NCBI RefSeq assembly: GCF_007049795.1
Contig: NZ_SCFY01000002.1
Location: 186,001-250,000 of the forward strand
Reading direction: 5' to 3'
Length of the DNA: 64,000 nt
DNA from: Ectopseudomonas mendocina
GTDB taxonomy: Bacteria; Pseudomonadota; Gammaproteobacteria; Pseudomonadales; Pseudomonadaceae
The notes under the pieces are model-generated. The model worked only from the letters and a program-made list of their open reading frames with translations, was not told where the DNA came from and ran no database searches. Positions 26,467 through 36,900 of the stretch are shown one piece after another. Numbering within the stretch: position 1 is the stretch's first letter; every line of letters starts with the position of its first letter. A program made the translations under genes and the position numbers.

Positions 26467-27210
26467 TTAGCTCATGTACATACCGCCGTTCACCGGAATA
26501 GTAGCGCCAGTGACGTAGCCTGCGCCATCGGAAGCCAGGAATCCGACAACTTTGGCAATCTCTTCAGCCTGGCCCAGACGACCCAGCGGAATCTGAGTCA
26601 GCAGCGCTTCACGCTGTGCTTCAGGCAGCTCACGGGTCATATCGGTGTCGATGAAACCCGGAGCGACCGAGTTGACCGTGATACCGCGAGAACCCACTTC
26701 ACGCGCCAGAGCGCGGCTGAAACCTTCTAGACCGGCCTTGGCAGCCGCATAGTTGGCCTGCCCGGCATTGCCCATGGCACCGACCACGGAACCGATGTTG
26801 ATGATGCGGCCGAAGCGCGCCTTGGTCATGCCACGCAGCACACCCTTGGACAGGCGATAGAGGCTGTTCAGGTTGGTATCGATGACGTCGAACCACTCGT
26901 CGTCTTTCATGCGCAGCATGAGGTTGTCGCGCGTGATACCAGCGTTGTTGACCAGAATCGCCGGAGCACCGAACTGCTCGGCAATAGCACCCAGCACAGC
27001 CTCGACGGACTCGGCGCTGGTCACATTCAGTTCCATGCCAGTCCCACTGACACCATGCTCTTTCAGCGTGGCAGCAATGCGCTCGGCACCGGATGCCGAA
27101 GTAGCAGTACCGATTACGGTAGCCCCCTGACGACCCAATTCCAGGGCGATTGCCTGACCGATGCCACGGCTGGCGCCAGTGACCAGCGCGACCTTACCTT
27201 GCAGACTCAT
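26467..27210 (-). CDS. fabG: 3-oxoacyl-ACP reductase
   Basis: 247-residue NADPH-dependent SDR that reduces beta-ketoacyl-ACP. Cofactor motif is TGASRGIGQ at residues 11-19, the NNAG motif is present, and the catalytic Ser and YAAAK pair follow in the GSVVGAMGNAGQANYAAAK region. It follows fabD by 15 bases. The long 228-base gap to acpP behind it shows no gene. Confidence 0.96.
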   Translation of the reverse strand: MSLQGKVALVTGASRGIGQAIALELGRQGATVIGTATSASGAERIAATLKEHGVSGTGMELNVTSAESVEAVLGAIAEQFGAPAILVNNAGITRDNLMLRMKDDEWFDVIDTNLNSLYRLSKGVLRGMTKARFGRIINIGSVVGAMGNAGQANYAAAKAGLEGFSRALAREVGSRGITVNSVAPGFIDTDMTRELPEAQREALLTQIPLGRLGQAEEIAKVVGFLASDGAGYVTGATIPVNGGMYMS

Positions 27211-27225
27211 GTTCGTTCTCCTTTC

Positions 27226-28164
27226 TCAAGCCAACGCAGCACGAGCAGCGGCGAAAGCATCGGGGGTATCCAGGTTGTAAGTGTTGATGCCTTTGACGCA
27301 GCGCTTGTTAAGGCCGCTGAGCACCTTGCCCGGGCCGCACTCGACCAGCTCGGTAACGCCCTGCTCGGACAAACGCACCATGGACTCGCCCCAGCGTACC
27401 GGGCTGTATAGCTGCGCCAGCAGGTCGGCTTTCAGCGTGGCCAGATCGGACACCACGGCTGCACTGACGTTCTGTACCAGCGGGATCTGCGGCGCCTGCC
27501 AGCTCAGCGCTTCCACCGACTCGGCGAAACGCTCGGCGGCCGGTTTCATCAGCGCGCAATGCGACGGCACGCTGACCGGCAGCGCCATGGCGCGCTTGGC
27601 GCCACGGGCCTTGCACGCCTCGATGGCGCGCTCGACGGCAGCAGCGCTACCGGCGATCACCACCTGGCCAGGTGCGTTGAAGTTCACTGCGCTGACCACA
27701 TCACCCTGCGCAGCTTCGGCGCAGGCAGCCAGTACGTCGGCATCTTCCAGACCGAGGATGGCGGCCATACCGCCCTGCCCGGCAGGAACGGCCTGCTGCA
27801 TCAACTGACCACGGCGCTCCACCAGCTTCACGGCATCGGCAAAGGCGATGCTGCCAGCGGCGACCAGCGCGGAATATTCACCCAGGCTGTGGCCGGCGAC
27901 GAACGCCGGCTTGGCGCCTTTTTCGGCCTGCCACAGGCGCCACAGGGCGACGGAGGCAGTGAGAATGGCCGGCTGAGTCTTGTCGGTCTGGTTCAGTTGC
28001 TCTTCCGGGCCTTGCTGGGTCAGCGCCCAGAGGTCGTAGCCGAGCGCTTCAGAGGCTTCACCGAAGGTATCGATCACCAGCTTCTGCTGAGCACCGTGGT
28101 CGGCAAGCATGGCCAGGGCTTGCGAGCCTTGACCGGGGAAGACGAATGCGAGGGATGCAGACAT
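27226..28164 (-). CDS. fabD: Malonyl-CoA:ACP transacylase
   Basis: 312 residues. Loads malonate from CoA onto ACP. The FPGQGSQ loop is at residues 9-15 and the nucleophile Ser93 in GHSLGEYSAL; the partner His is in VPSHCALM. It lies 126 bases behind plsX and just ahead of fabG. Confidence 0.96.
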   Translation of the reverse strand: MSASLAFVFPGQGSQALAMLADHGAQQKLVIDTFGEASEALGYDLWALTQQGPEEQLNQTDKTQPAILTASVALWRLWQAEKGAKPAFVAGHSLGEYSALVAAGSIAFADAVKLVERRGQLMQQAVPAGQGGMAAILGLEDADVLAACAEAAQGDVVSAVNFNAPGQVVIAGSAAAVERAIEACKARGAKRAMALPVSVPSHCALMKPAAERFAESVEALSWQAPQIPLVQNVSAAVVSDLATLKADLLAQLYSPVRWGESMVRLSEQGVTELVECGPGKVLSGLNKRCVKGINTYNLDTPDAFAAARAALA

Positions 28165-28290
28165 GAATAAGTCCCTTGAGTCGAAAAACCAACGCCAGGC
28201 GAGCCTGGCGCAGCAAACTGACAGTTGGATGACCGGCTACGCGCGGCAGTCACATTCCGCTGCAGCTCATACCCTGAAAACGTGACGAGT

Positions 28291-29301
28291 CTACAGCAAC
28301 AAGTCTTCGAGGCGACCATGCAGTCGCTGCGGCAAATTTTCCTGCACCTCGCGCAACGCACAACGAATGGCGCTCTGGAAACTCTCCTGCCCCGCCGCAC
28401 CATGGCTCTTGACCACGATGCCCTGCAGCCCGAGGAAACTCGCACCATTGTGCTTGGCGGGCGCTAGGTCGGCCTTGAGGCGACGCAGCAGCGGCATCGC
28501 CAGGGCTCCGATGGCCTGCGCGAACAACCCCTCACTGAACAGCGTCTCGACCCGCCCGGTGATCATCTTGGCCAGACCTTCGCTGGACTTGAGCAGGATA
28601 TTGCCAACGAAGCCATCGCACACCACGACATCGGCCTCACCGCGGTACATGCCGTCGCCCTCGATGTAGCCAATGAAGTTCAACCCTGGCGCCTGCTGCA
28701 GCATATTGGCCGCCAGCTTGACCTGCTGATTGCCCTTGATGTCTTCGGTACCGACATTGAGCAAGGCGATCCGCGGCCGAGGGACGCCCAGCGTCTCTGC
28801 AGCCACGGCGCCCATGATGGCGAACTGATAGAGGTGCTCGGCACTGCAATCGACGTTGGCGCCCAGATCCAGGAGGTAGCAATGACCGCGCTCGGTAGGA
28901 ATCGGGCTGACCATGGCCGGCCGGTCGATACCCGGTAGCGTCTTCAGCACATAACGCGACAGCGCCATCAGCGCGCCGGTGTTGCCCGCGCTGACGCAGG
29001 CATGCGCCTGACGCTGACGCACCAATTCCAGTGCCACGCGCATCGAGGCATCCGGCTTGCAGCGCAGGGCCTGAGCTGGACGTTCGTCCATGGCAATCAC
29101 TTCACTGGCGTGATGAACCTGCAGGCGCGAGCGATCGACGCCAGACTGGCGAGCGAGCTGTTCTTCGATAAGGGGAGCTTGACCGACAAGGGCCAGGTGC
29201 AGCGAGGGGAATTCGGCCAGCGCAGAAATGCAGGCCGGAACAATGCAGTGGGGACCGAAGTCCCCACCCATTGCATCAATCGCGATGATCGAGGCGGACA
29301 A
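28291..29301 (-). CDS. plsX: Phosphate acyltransferase PlsX
   Basis: 336 residues. Makes acyl-phosphate from acyl-ACP for phospholipid synthesis. The N-terminal [13 protein letters not shown] and the SAGNTGAL and [13 protein letters not shown] motifs are characteristic. Translation appears to begin at a TTG at 29301, four bases behind the rpmF stop; no ATG or GTG fits the family N-terminus. Weak initiation there would keep PlsX below L32 in amount. Confidence 0.94.
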   Translation of the reverse strand: MSASIIAIDAMGGDFGPHCIVPACISALAEFPSLHLALVGQAPLIEEQLARQSGVDRSRLQVHHASEVIAMDERPAQALRCKPDASMRVALELVRQRQAHACVSAGNTGALMALSRYVLKTLPGIDRPAMVSPIPTERGHCYLLDLGANVDCSAEHLYQFAIMGAVAAETLGVPRPRIALLNVGTEDIKGNQQVKLAANMLQQAPGLNFIGYIEGDGMYRGEADVVVCDGFVGNILLKSSEGLAKMITGRVETLFSEGLFAQAIGALAMPLLRRLKADLAPAKHNGASFLGLQGIVVKSHGAAGQESFQSAIRCALREVQENLPQRLHGRLEDLLL

Positions 29302-29304
29302 GGA

Positions 29305-29487
29305 TTACTCGTCAGCGCCCTTGTCGATCACTTTGCGACCGCGATACACGCCTTCCGGAGAAACGTGGTGGCGCAGGTGAACTTCACCGGTGCTCTTCTC
29401 TACGGACAGGGCGCTGGCCTCGAGGGCGTCGTGCGAACGACGCATGTCGCGGGCGGAACGGGATTTTTTGTTCTGCTGAACAGCCAT
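29305..29487 (-). CDS. rpmF: Ribosomal protein bL32
   Basis: 60 basic residues starting [22 protein letters not shown], a standard bL32 of the large ribosomal subunit. It lacks the four zinc-ribbon cysteines found in some bL32 forms, so it is the zinc-independent type. It sits between yceD (13 bases) and plsX (three bases), the conserved yceD-rpmF-plsX order. Confidence 0.97.
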   Translation of the reverse strand: MAVQQNKKSRSARDMRRSHDALEASALSVEKSTGEVHLRHHVSPEGVYRGRKVIDKGADE

Positions 29488-29500
29488 AACTCATTAACTC

Positions 29501-30028
29501 CTAAACGTTTGGGTCACGCTTTAACTGCGCCAATACACTGAACGGGTTGGACCGCGATACCTCGTCCTCGCCTGGCTCGGGCTCATCGAGACCGTCCGGC
29601 TGCTGGCAATCACCTGGGGCATGAGCAGGAACGATTGGCAGGGCGAGAAGTAACTCTTCCTCGACCAGACCAAGAAGCTCCAGCGGCTCTTCGCCCACTT
29701 CCAGTATGTCGTAGCCCTTGGGCAAGGACTGAGTGTTCGCTCCAACCCGAACCACGGCGTATTCACATTCGCTGCGGATGGGTAGCGCGACCAGCTCCAG
29801 ACAACGCTGGCAGACCATTTTGACCTCAACCTCGAGCTCACTGCGGATAACCACAGTTTTCTGCTCGTCACGGGCGAAATGAAATTTCGCCTGCACCGTA
29901 CCAGCCGTATCGGCAAGCGGGTCGCAGAGACGCGGCAGGCTGGCCAGTTCGAGCTGCCCTTCAAGGGTAGCTTCGCGGTCGGCGAGCTTGCGCGGATCAA
30001 CGTGAGGTGGAATCGGCCCATTCAACAT
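29501..30028 (-). CDS. yceD: YceD / DUF177 family protein
   Basis: 175 residues. The DUF177 core includes the CQRCLE motif (two Cys) and a GYDILEVGEEPLELLGLVEEELLLALP acidic helix. Related proteins are linked to 23S rRNA and ribosome accumulation and are almost always upstream of rpmF. The ATG at 30028 fits the family N-terminus (PPHVDPRKLADREATLEGQ). The sigma-70 promoter at 30038-30066 predicts that transcription starts only a few bases before this ATG. Confidence 0.9.
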   Translation of the reverse strand: MLNGPIPPHVDPRKLADREATLEGQLELASLPRLCDPLADTAGTVQAKFHFARDEQKTVVIRSELEVEVKMVCQRCLELVALPIRSECEYAVVRVGANTQSLPKGYDILEVGEEPLELLGLVEEELLLALPIVPAHAPGDCQQPDGLDEPEPGEDEVSRSNPFSVLAQLKRDPNV

Positions 30029-30037
30029 AGGCGCAGC

Positions 30038-30066
30038 ATTCTAGGGATGCACCCTGTCCATGTCAA
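30038..30066 (-). promoter_or_regulatory. Strong sigma-70 promoter of yceD-rpmF-plsX
   Basis: On the minus strand TTGACA (30066-30061) and TAGAAT (30043-30038) are exactly 17 bases apart. The start point would be near 30030-30032, 2-4 bases before the yceD ATG, leaving no room for a ribosome-binding site. Confidence 0.8.
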
Positions 30067-30144
30067 AGGAAATTCGGCCTGTTTTCGAGGCGCGGCGGTC
30101 AGTAGAATTTCCCACCCACGCTTATAAAGGTAAAGGAAGAGAAC

Positions 30145-30726
30145 ATGCCCGCACTGCTGCTCGCCTCCAGCTCCCCCTATCGCCGCGAGCTGCTCGAACG
30201 CCTGCAACTACCCTTTACCTGGCAGTCACCGAGCATCGATGAAAGCCGCCGCGAGGGCGAAGCCGCCATCGACCTGGTCAGACGCCTGGCTGAAGAAAAG
30301 GCCCGCGCCCTCGCCGCCAACCACCCAGACCACCTGATCATCGGCTCGGACCAGGTCGCCGCACTCAGCGACGGACAGATACTCGGCAAACCCCACGATC
30401 TGCCGAGAGCCCAGCAACAGTTGCGCGCCGCCAGCGGCAGCAGCGTCACCTTTCTGACCGGACTGGCACTGCTCAACTCGAGCACCGGCAAATGCCAGGT
30501 CGAATGCGTACCCTTCACCGTGCATTTTCGCCCACTGAGCGACGAGCAGATCCTGCGCTACCTGCAACGCGAGCAGCCATTCGATTGCGCCGGCAGCTTC
30601 AAGTCCGAAGGTCTGGGCATCAGCCTGTTTCGCAGCACCGAGGGCGAAGACGCCACCAGCCTGGTCGGCCTGTCACTGATTCGCCTGGTGGACATGCTGC
30701 TGAACGAAGGCGTCGAGATTCCTTGA
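30145..30726 (+). CDS. Maf-family nucleotide pyrophosphatase
   Basis: 193 residues. Maf/YceF proteins hydrolyse modified or canonical nucleoside triphosphates (such as 7-methyl-GTP for YceF) to the monophosphate. The start LLLASSSPYRRELLERL, the catalytic GSDQV and the EGEDATSLVGL region are all present. It is divergent from yceD. Its position opposite yceD-rpmF matches YceF (7-methyl-GTP pyrophosphatase) in other gammaproteobacteria. Confidence 0.92.
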   Translation: MPALLLASSSPYRRELLERLQLPFTWQSPSIDESRREGEAAIDLVRRLAEEKARALAANHPDHLIIGSDQVAALSDGQILGKPHDLPRAQQQLRAASGSSVTFLTGLALLNSSTGKCQVECVPFTVHFRPLSDEQILRYLQREQPFDCAGSFKSEGLGISLFRSTEGEDATSLVGLSLIRLVDMLLNEGVEIP

Positions 30727-30736
30727 TTCATCAATA

Positions 30737-30766
30737 AAGAAGGCCCGCTAAGCGGGCCTTCTTTTA
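30737..30766. terminator. Bidirectional terminator between maf and sppA
   Basis: AAGAAGGCCCGC and GCGGGCCTTCTT form a 12-base stem with a three-base loop, with A and T runs outside, serving both converging genes. Confidence 0.88.
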
Positions 30767-30770
30767 TATA

Positions 30771-31748
30771 TCAGCGCAGCGTCGGCCCCTGAAAGCCCAT
30801 CCACAGCGCAATGCGATCCGCCACACTGGTACCCAGGCGCTTGGCGAAGCGATCAAATGGGGTATCACGCTGAGTGAAGTCGACCATCTCTTTCTGACCA
30901 ATCACCTCACGCGCCACATAGCTGGCACTACCCAGCGCATCGACCAAGCCCAGCTGCAGCGCCTGCTCGCCGGACCAGACCAACCCCGAGAACAATTCGG
31001 GATGCTCGTCAGCCTTGAGGCGATCACCACGCCCCCGCTTCACGCTGTCGATGAACTGACGATGAGTGGTGTCCAGCACGGTTTTCCAGAAGCGGGTTTC
31101 CTCTTCCTTCTGCGGCTGGAACGGATCGAGGAATGCCTTGTGCTCACCCGAGGTGTAAACGCGACGCTCGACACCAAGCTTTTCCATGGTTTCAACAAAG
31201 CCGAAACTGGCCGCTGTAACACCGATGGAGCCGACCAGGCTGGCCTTGTCGGCATAGATCTCATCGGCCGCGCTGGCGATGTAATAGGCGCCGGATGCAC
31301 CCAGATCACTGATCACGGCATAGACCTTGGTCTGCGGATACTCGCCACGCAAGCGACGAATCTCGTCATAGATGTAGCCGGACTGCACCGGACTGCCGCC
31401 CGGGCTATTGATACGCAGGATCACGCCCTTGGTATTGGTATCCTCGAAGGCGGCACGCAGACTGCCCACCACCTTGTCGGCACTAGCCTCCTCTCGATCA
31501 GCGATCATGCCGCGAATTTCGATCAGAGCCGTATGCGCCTCGGTGGTCGAGGCTTTTTTCAGATCGAGCACTGGTAATACCAGCGCCAACGCACCGAACA
31601 GGTAGATAAAGGTCAGCAGCTTGAAAAAAATACCCCAGCGACGCGAACGACGCTGCTCCTGAACACTGGACAGCAGCGCCTTTTCCAGCAACTTCCAGCT
31701 CTTGGCATCCTCGCCTGACGAAGACGATGACTTCCACTCATCCGACAT
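30771..31748 (-). CDS. sppA: Signal peptide peptidase SppA (short form)
   Basis: 325-residue S49 serine protease with one membrane anchor at about residues 40-62 and the catalytic domain outside. It degrades cleaved signal peptides. The nucleophile Ser is in DLGASGAYYIA; RINSPGGSP and GVTAASFGFVE are other conserved parts. The length fits the half-size bacterial SppA, which works as an octamer. The ATG at 31748 has AGAGGTGA before it; its start region overlaps the HAD gene end by 11 bases. Confidence 0.92.
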   Translation of the reverse strand: MSDEWKSSSSSGEDAKSWKLLEKALLSSVQEQRRSRRWGIFFKLLTFIYLFGALALVLPVLDLKKASTTEAHTALIEIRGMIADREEASADKVVGSLRAAFEDTNTKGVILRINSPGGSPVQSGYIYDEIRRLRGEYPQTKVYAVISDLGASGAYYIASAADEIYADKASLVGSIGVTAASFGFVETMEKLGVERRVYTSGEHKAFLDPFQPQKEEETRFWKTVLDTTHRQFIDSVKRGRGDRLKADEHPELFSGLVWSGEQALQLGLVDALGSASYVAREVIGQKEMVDFTQRDTPFDRFAKRLGTSVADRIALWMGFQGPTLR

Positions 31749-32433
31749 ATTCACTCACCTCTGCTGAACGCTGCGCACGACCGACTTCCAGCCACGCACG
31801 CAGCTCATTGAATTCGTTGACAGCCAAACGCGGCGAGCACTCGCGCAACACCGACAGCGGCTGCGCACCGAAACCCACCGCCACGGCATCCATCCCGGCA
31901 TTGCGCGCCATCAGCAGGTCAAAGGTCGAATCCCCGACCATCAGCGCCTGCTCGGCTTGCACCCGGCAATGCGCGAGAATCTCGTGCAGCATCAGCGGGT
32001 CGGGCTTGCTTGCCGTCTCGTCAGCGCAACGGGTGATATCGAAGTAATCCAGCCAACCCTTGTCAGCCAGCACCCTATGCAAACCCCTGCGCCCCTTGCC
32101 GGTCGCCACAGCCAGTTGATACCCCTGATCGCGAAAGACTTCAAGCGACTCGCGCACACCCTCGAACAACGGTGACGGCTCGGTCTCCAGCGCCAGATAC
32201 TGCTCACTATAGGCGCGCCGGATGGTTTCGATTCGCAGCGACTCATCGAGTTCCGGGTACAGCGCGCGAATCGCAACCCCAAGTTCCAGCCCAATGATCC
32301 CGCGCACTGCGACATCCGTACAGCGCGGCACGCCCGCCACATCGGCCGCGCGATGCATGGCCTCGACGATACGGCCGATGGAATCCACCAGCGTGCCATC
32401 CCAATCGAAGATCAGCAGCTTATAATCAGGCAC
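31738..32433 (-). CDS. HAD-superfamily phosphatase (Gph-like)
   Basis: 231 residues. Motif I is [10 protein letters not shown] with the two catalytic Asp, motif II is VATGKG, and motif IV is MVGDSTFD. The cap domain is helical, as in phosphoglycolate phosphatases and beta-phosphoglucomutases. The natural substrate cannot be read from sequence. It begins at a GTG that overlaps the rluC stop by eight bases (GTGCCTGA), so translation is likely coupled; it then overlaps sppA. Confidence 0.9.
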   Translation of the reverse strand: MPDYKLLIFDWDGTLVDSIGRIVEAMHRAADVAGVPRCTDVAVRGIIGLELGVAIRALYPELDESLRIETIRRAYSEQYLALETEPSPLFEGVRESLEVFRDQGYQLAVATGKGRRGLHRVLADKGWLDYFDITRCADETASKPDPLMLHEILAHCRVQAEQALMVGDSTFDLLMARNAGMDAVAVGFGAQPLSVLRECSPRLAVNEFNELRAWLEVGRAQRSAEVSEYVG

Positions 32434-33379
32434 TCAGGCGCTCCAGGGTCTTGACCCACATCTCATCCACCGGCGCCTCGAGCTTCAGCACGCCACCATC
32501 AGGCAGCGGCACGTGCAACTCATAGGCATGCAGAAACAGGCGTTTGCCGCCCAGCTCGCGAATCTCACGGGAGAAGTCGTCGTCGCCGTATTTGCTGTCG
32601 CCGGCAATACCATGACCTGCATATTGCGCGTGCACACGAATCTGGTGGGTACGACCAGTGATCGGCCTGGCCTCGACCAGCGTGGCGAACTCGCCAAAAC
32701 GGCGCAGCACACGAAATACCGTGAGCGCCTCCTTGCCCTCGGGATTCACCTCGACCATACGCTCGCCGGAGCGCAGATTGCTTTTCAGCAGCGGCGCAGC
32801 GATCTGCTTCTTGGCAGTCGCCCAATGGCCGCGCACCAACGCCATATAGCGCTTGTCCACGCCATCGCCGCGCAGCGCTTCGTGCAGATGGCGCAGCATG
32901 CTGCGCTTCTTGGCAATCATCAGCAGGCCGGACGTATCGCGATCGAGACGATGCACCAGCTCCAGATCCTTGGCATCAGGACGCAACTGGCGAAACGCCT
33001 CGATCACACCGTAATTCAAGCCGCTGCCACCATGCACGGCGATACCGGCCGGCTTGTTCAGCACGATCAGCGCCTTGTCTTCATAAACGATGGCGGCTTC
33101 GAGGCGCTGCAGCAGCCCCTGCGCCAGCGGCTCGGGTTCATCGCGCTCGGCCAGACGCAGCGGCGGAACACGCACGACATCGCCAGCCTGGAGTTTGTAT
33201 TCGGGCTTGATCCGACCCTTGTTAACCCGCACCTCACCCTTGCGCAAAATGCGGTAAATCAGGGTCTTGGGCACGCCCTTGAGCTGTGTCCTGAGGAAGT
33301 TGTCGATGCGTTGGCCGGCGAGTTCCGGTGCAACCTCGATCAGCTGAACGCCGGAGGTTGGAGAGGCAGGAGTAGTCAT
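32426..33379 (-). CDS. rluC: 23S rRNA pseudouridine synthase RluC
   Basis: 317 residues: an S4 RNA-binding domain ([22 protein letters not shown]…) followed by the RluA-type catalytic domain with [12 protein letters not shown], whose Asp is the nucleophile. E. coli RluC modifies U955, U2504 and U2580. The ATG at 33379 is preferred; an upstream in-frame start would add 24 residues reaching into the rne promoter. It is divergent from rne, the standard arrangement. Confidence 0.94.
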   Translation of the reverse strand: MTTPASPTSGVQLIEVAPELAGQRIDNFLRTQLKGVPKTLIYRILRKGEVRVNKGRIKPEYKLQAGDVVRVPPLRLAERDEPEPLAQGLLQRLEAAIVYEDKALIVLNKPAGIAVHGGSGLNYGVIEAFRQLRPDAKDLELVHRLDRDTSGLLMIAKKRSMLRHLHEALRGDGVDKRYMALVRGHWATAKKQIAAPLLKSNLRSGERMVEVNPEGKEALTVFRVLRRFGEFATLVEARPITGRTHQIRVHAQYAGHGIAGDSKYGDDDFSREIRELGGKRLFLHAYELHVPLPDGGVLKLEAPVDEMWVKTLERLSA

Positions 33380-33407
33380 CGCGCAATCATAACAATTTTT
33401 TATGGAA

Positions 33408-33436
33408 TTGAAGCACTTAATCATTGCTGCTATAGT
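33408..33436 (+). promoter_or_regulatory. Promoter of rne
   Basis: TTGAAG at 33408-33413 and TATAGT at 33431-33436 are exactly 17 bases apart, a good sigma-70 promoter. The start point would be near 33443, about 515 bases before the rne ATG. It lies only 29 bases from the divergent rluC start. Confidence 0.75.
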
Positions 33437-33442
33437 CGCGAA

Positions 33443-33957
33443 CGCCGCCAAAAGCGGCCTGGCTTGTGGATGAATGCCAAACTTGCCATCCCCTGCCCGC
33501 GCAAACCTTTTGGGACGTGAGGCCGTCCGACGGATTCTTCAGCTTAGAAAGGCCACCATTGGCTACGAAGACTTCGGAAATAAAGCCTTGAGTATGATGC
33601 GCGATTCGCCCGCCGGGCGGTCGCGATAAATGACAACCGCTGCGGAATCCGCGCGCGGCACCCGATTTTCAGCGATACGTGTAGGGTGGAGATGTACAAC
33701 TGTCGGACTGCGTAGCACACCGCTTGATCAAAGACGCCTCATCTCGTCCGCTACCGCCAGTTGATTCCTCTTCCTGACTGAGTGCTTTCTGTCACCACAG
33801 CAAGCAGGAGACGTCCGTCGCGACCGCAGCCCGGTATTGGCTGACCGTCGCTCGACAGTGGAACGATTTACGACCGTTTCTGACGCGCCTGACACCGACC
33901 CTGAGAGTCGTGTGTGCCTAACGTGGCTTCCGCTAGCCCGGAACCCATTGGTACCAC
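33443..33957 (+). promoter_or_regulatory. Long 5' leader of rne
   Basis: About 515 bases of non-coding leader. A GC-rich hairpin forms at about 33599-33625 (CGCGATTCGCCCG against CGGGCGGTCGCG). Inside is a possible 11-codon ORF at 33595-33630 with no good ribosome site. In E. coli the rne leader lets RNase E cut its own mRNA and so controls its amount; the same role is likely here though the sequence is not the same. Confidence 0.65.
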
Positions 33958-36900
33958 ATGAAAAGAATGCTCATTAACGCAACTCAGCCCGAAGAGTTGC
34001 GTGTTGCCCTGGTAGATGGCCAAAAACTCTACGATCTGGACATCGAGTCCGGCGCCCGCGAACAGAAAAAGGCCAACATCTACAAAGGCCGCATCACCCG
34101 CGTTGAACCCAGCCTCGAAGCCGCTTTCGTCGACTTCGGCTCCGAACGCCACGGTTTCCTCCCCCTCAAAGAAATCTCCCGCGAATACTTCTCCAAATCC
34201 CCCGAAGGCGGCCGCGTCAACATCAAGGACGTGCTCAAGGAAGGCCAGGAAGTCATCGTCCAAGTCGAGAAGGAAGAACGCGGCAACAAGGGCGCAGCCC
34301 TGACCACCTTCATCAGCCTGGCCGGTCGTTACCTGGTGCTGATGCCGAACAACCCGCGAGCTGGTGGCATCTCCCGCCGCATCGAAGGCGAGGAGCGCAA
34401 CGAACTGCGCGAAGCGCTGAATGGCCTCAACGCCCCGGCCGACATGGGCCTGATCGTGCGCACCGCCGGCCTGGGTCGTTCCAGCGAAGAAATGCAGTGG
34501 GACCTCGACTACCTGCTGCAACTGTGGAGCGCCATCAAGGAAGCTTCCACCAGCCGCCCTGCCCCGTTCCTGATCTATCAGGAATCAAACGTCATCATCC
34601 GCGCCATCCGCGACTACCTGCGCCAGGACATCGGCGAAGTGTTGGTCGACAGCGTCGAAGCCCAGGAAGAAGCCCTGTCCTTCATCCAGCAGGTGATGCC
34701 GCAGTACGCCAGCAAGATCAAGCTGTACGAAGACAGCGTGCCGCTGTTCAACCGCTTCCAGATCGAAAGCCAGATCGAAACCGCCTTCCAGCGTGAAGTG
34801 AAGTTGCCGTCCGGCGGTTCCATCGTCATCGACCCGACCGAAGCCCTGGTTTCCATCGACATCAACTCGGCGCGCGCCACCAAAGGCAGCGACATCGAGG
34901 AAACCGCGCTGCAGACCAACCTGGAAGCGGCCGAAGAAATCGCCCGCCAGCTGCGCCTGCGTGACATCGGCGGCCTGATCGTCATCGACTTCATCGACAT
35001 GACCCCGGCCAAGAACCAGCGCGCCGTCGAAGAGAAGGTGCGTGAAGCCCTGGAAGCTGACCGCGCTCGCGTACAGGTCGGTCGTATCTCGCGCTTCGGT
35101 CTGCTGGAAATGTCCCGTCAGCGCCTGCGTCCGTCGCTGGGCGAAACCAGCGGCATCGTCTGCCCGCGTTGCAACGGCCAAGGCATCATCCGCGACGTCG
35201 AATCCCTGTCGCTGGCCATCCTGCGCCTGATCGAAGAAGAAGCGCTGAAGGATCGCACCGCCGAAGTCCGCGCTCAGGTACCGATCCCGGTCGCCGCCTT
35301 CCTGCTCAACGAGAAGCGCAACTCGATCACCAAAATCGAACTGCGCACCCGTGCGCGCATCGTGATCCTGCCGAACGATCACCTGGAAACCCCGCATTTC
35401 GAAGTGCAGCGCCTGCGTGACGACAGCCCGGAAGCCCTGAGCGGCCAGAGCAGCTACGAAATCGCTGCCACCGCAGAACACGAAGAAGCGGCCGCGCATC
35501 CGAGTGCCGCCACGCGCACCCTGGTTCGCCAGGAAGCCGCGATCAAGGCCGCGCCGCGTAGCAGCGCTCCGGTCGCTGCCGAGCCACAACCGGCTCCGCT
35601 GGCACCGAGCAAGGCACCCGAGCCAAGCCTGTTCAAAGGCCTGGTGAAGTCGCTGGTCAGCCTGTTCGCCGGCAAGGAAGAAGAAGCCAAGCCCGCAGTC
35701 GTCGAGAAGAAAAGCAACGAGCGTCCGCCGCGTGAAGAACGCCGCAACGGCCGCCAACAGAGCCGCAATCGCGGTGGTCGTCGCGACGAAGAGCGCAAGC
35801 CGCGCGAAGAACGTGCACCGCGTGAAGAGCGCCAGGCACGCGAGCCGCGCGAAGAGCGTCAGCCCCGCGAAGAGCGTGCTCCACGCGAAGAACGCGCCCC
35901 ACGCGAGCCGCGTGAAGGCCAGGAAAACCGCCGCGAGCGCAAGCCGCGCGAAGAGCGCGCTCCGCGTGAAGAGCGCGTACGTGAACTGCGCGAGCCACTG
36001 GACGCCGCCAGCAATGAGCAACGTGAAGAACGCGCCGAGCGCCAACCACGCGGCGAGCGCCAGGAACGTCAGCGTCCGCCGCGCGAAGAGCGTCAGCCGC
36101 GTGCCGAGCAGGCCGAGGCTCTGCAGGATGAAGCCCTGCCAAACGAAGAACAGCTGCAGGATGACGAGCAGGACAACAACGATGGCGAACGTCCGCGTCG
36201 CCGCTCTCGTGGCCAGCGTCGCCGCAGCAACCGTCGCGAGCGTCAGCGTGATGCCGACGGCAACCTGATCGAAAGCGCCGAGAACAGCGAAGCCGCAGGT
36301 AACGAAGCTCAAGCCGCCGCTCCAGCTGCCGTAGCCACTGCCACCGCCGTGGTTGCAGAAAGCGTCGATAGCAGCGAAGCCGTTGCCAGCGAAGCTCCGG
36401 TCAACCCGGCACCGGCCGTCGAAGCACCGGCTGCTCAGGTTGAAGAAGCCCCTGCTGCTCAACCGGTCGAGGCGCAAGTCGAAGCTACCGTGACTGAAGT
36501 GGTCGAAGCTCCGGTCGCGGAGAAGGCAACTGAAGCAGAGCCGACCGCAGTCGAAGCCCCTGTCGTCGTGGAAGCTGCTGCTGCCGAGCCGGCCGTTCAA
36601 GCTGAGCCGGTTGCCGAAGTCGTTCAGGAGCCTGCTCCGGTAGCGGTCGAACAAGCGCCTGCTGCCGCCGCGGTTCCGGCCAATGCCACTGGCCGCGCGC
36701 CGAACGACCCGCGCGAAGTGCGTCGCCGTCAGCGTGAAGCTGAGCGCCTGGCGCGCGAAGCTGCACAGGCCGCGACTGCCGCTCCGGTTGTAGAGGCTGC
36801 GCCAGCAGTCGAAGTTGCTCCGGTCACTGAAGCAAGCGCCCCGGTAGAAGCCGAAACCACTGCAGTCGAAACCGCTCCTGCGGTCGAGCCAGTCGCCGAA

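Noticed and set aside
35728..36112. Repeated units in rne DNA as a CRISPR-like or mobile repeat.
   Set aside because: The repeats follow the reading frame as PREER-type peptide units with varied codons, so they belong to the protein.
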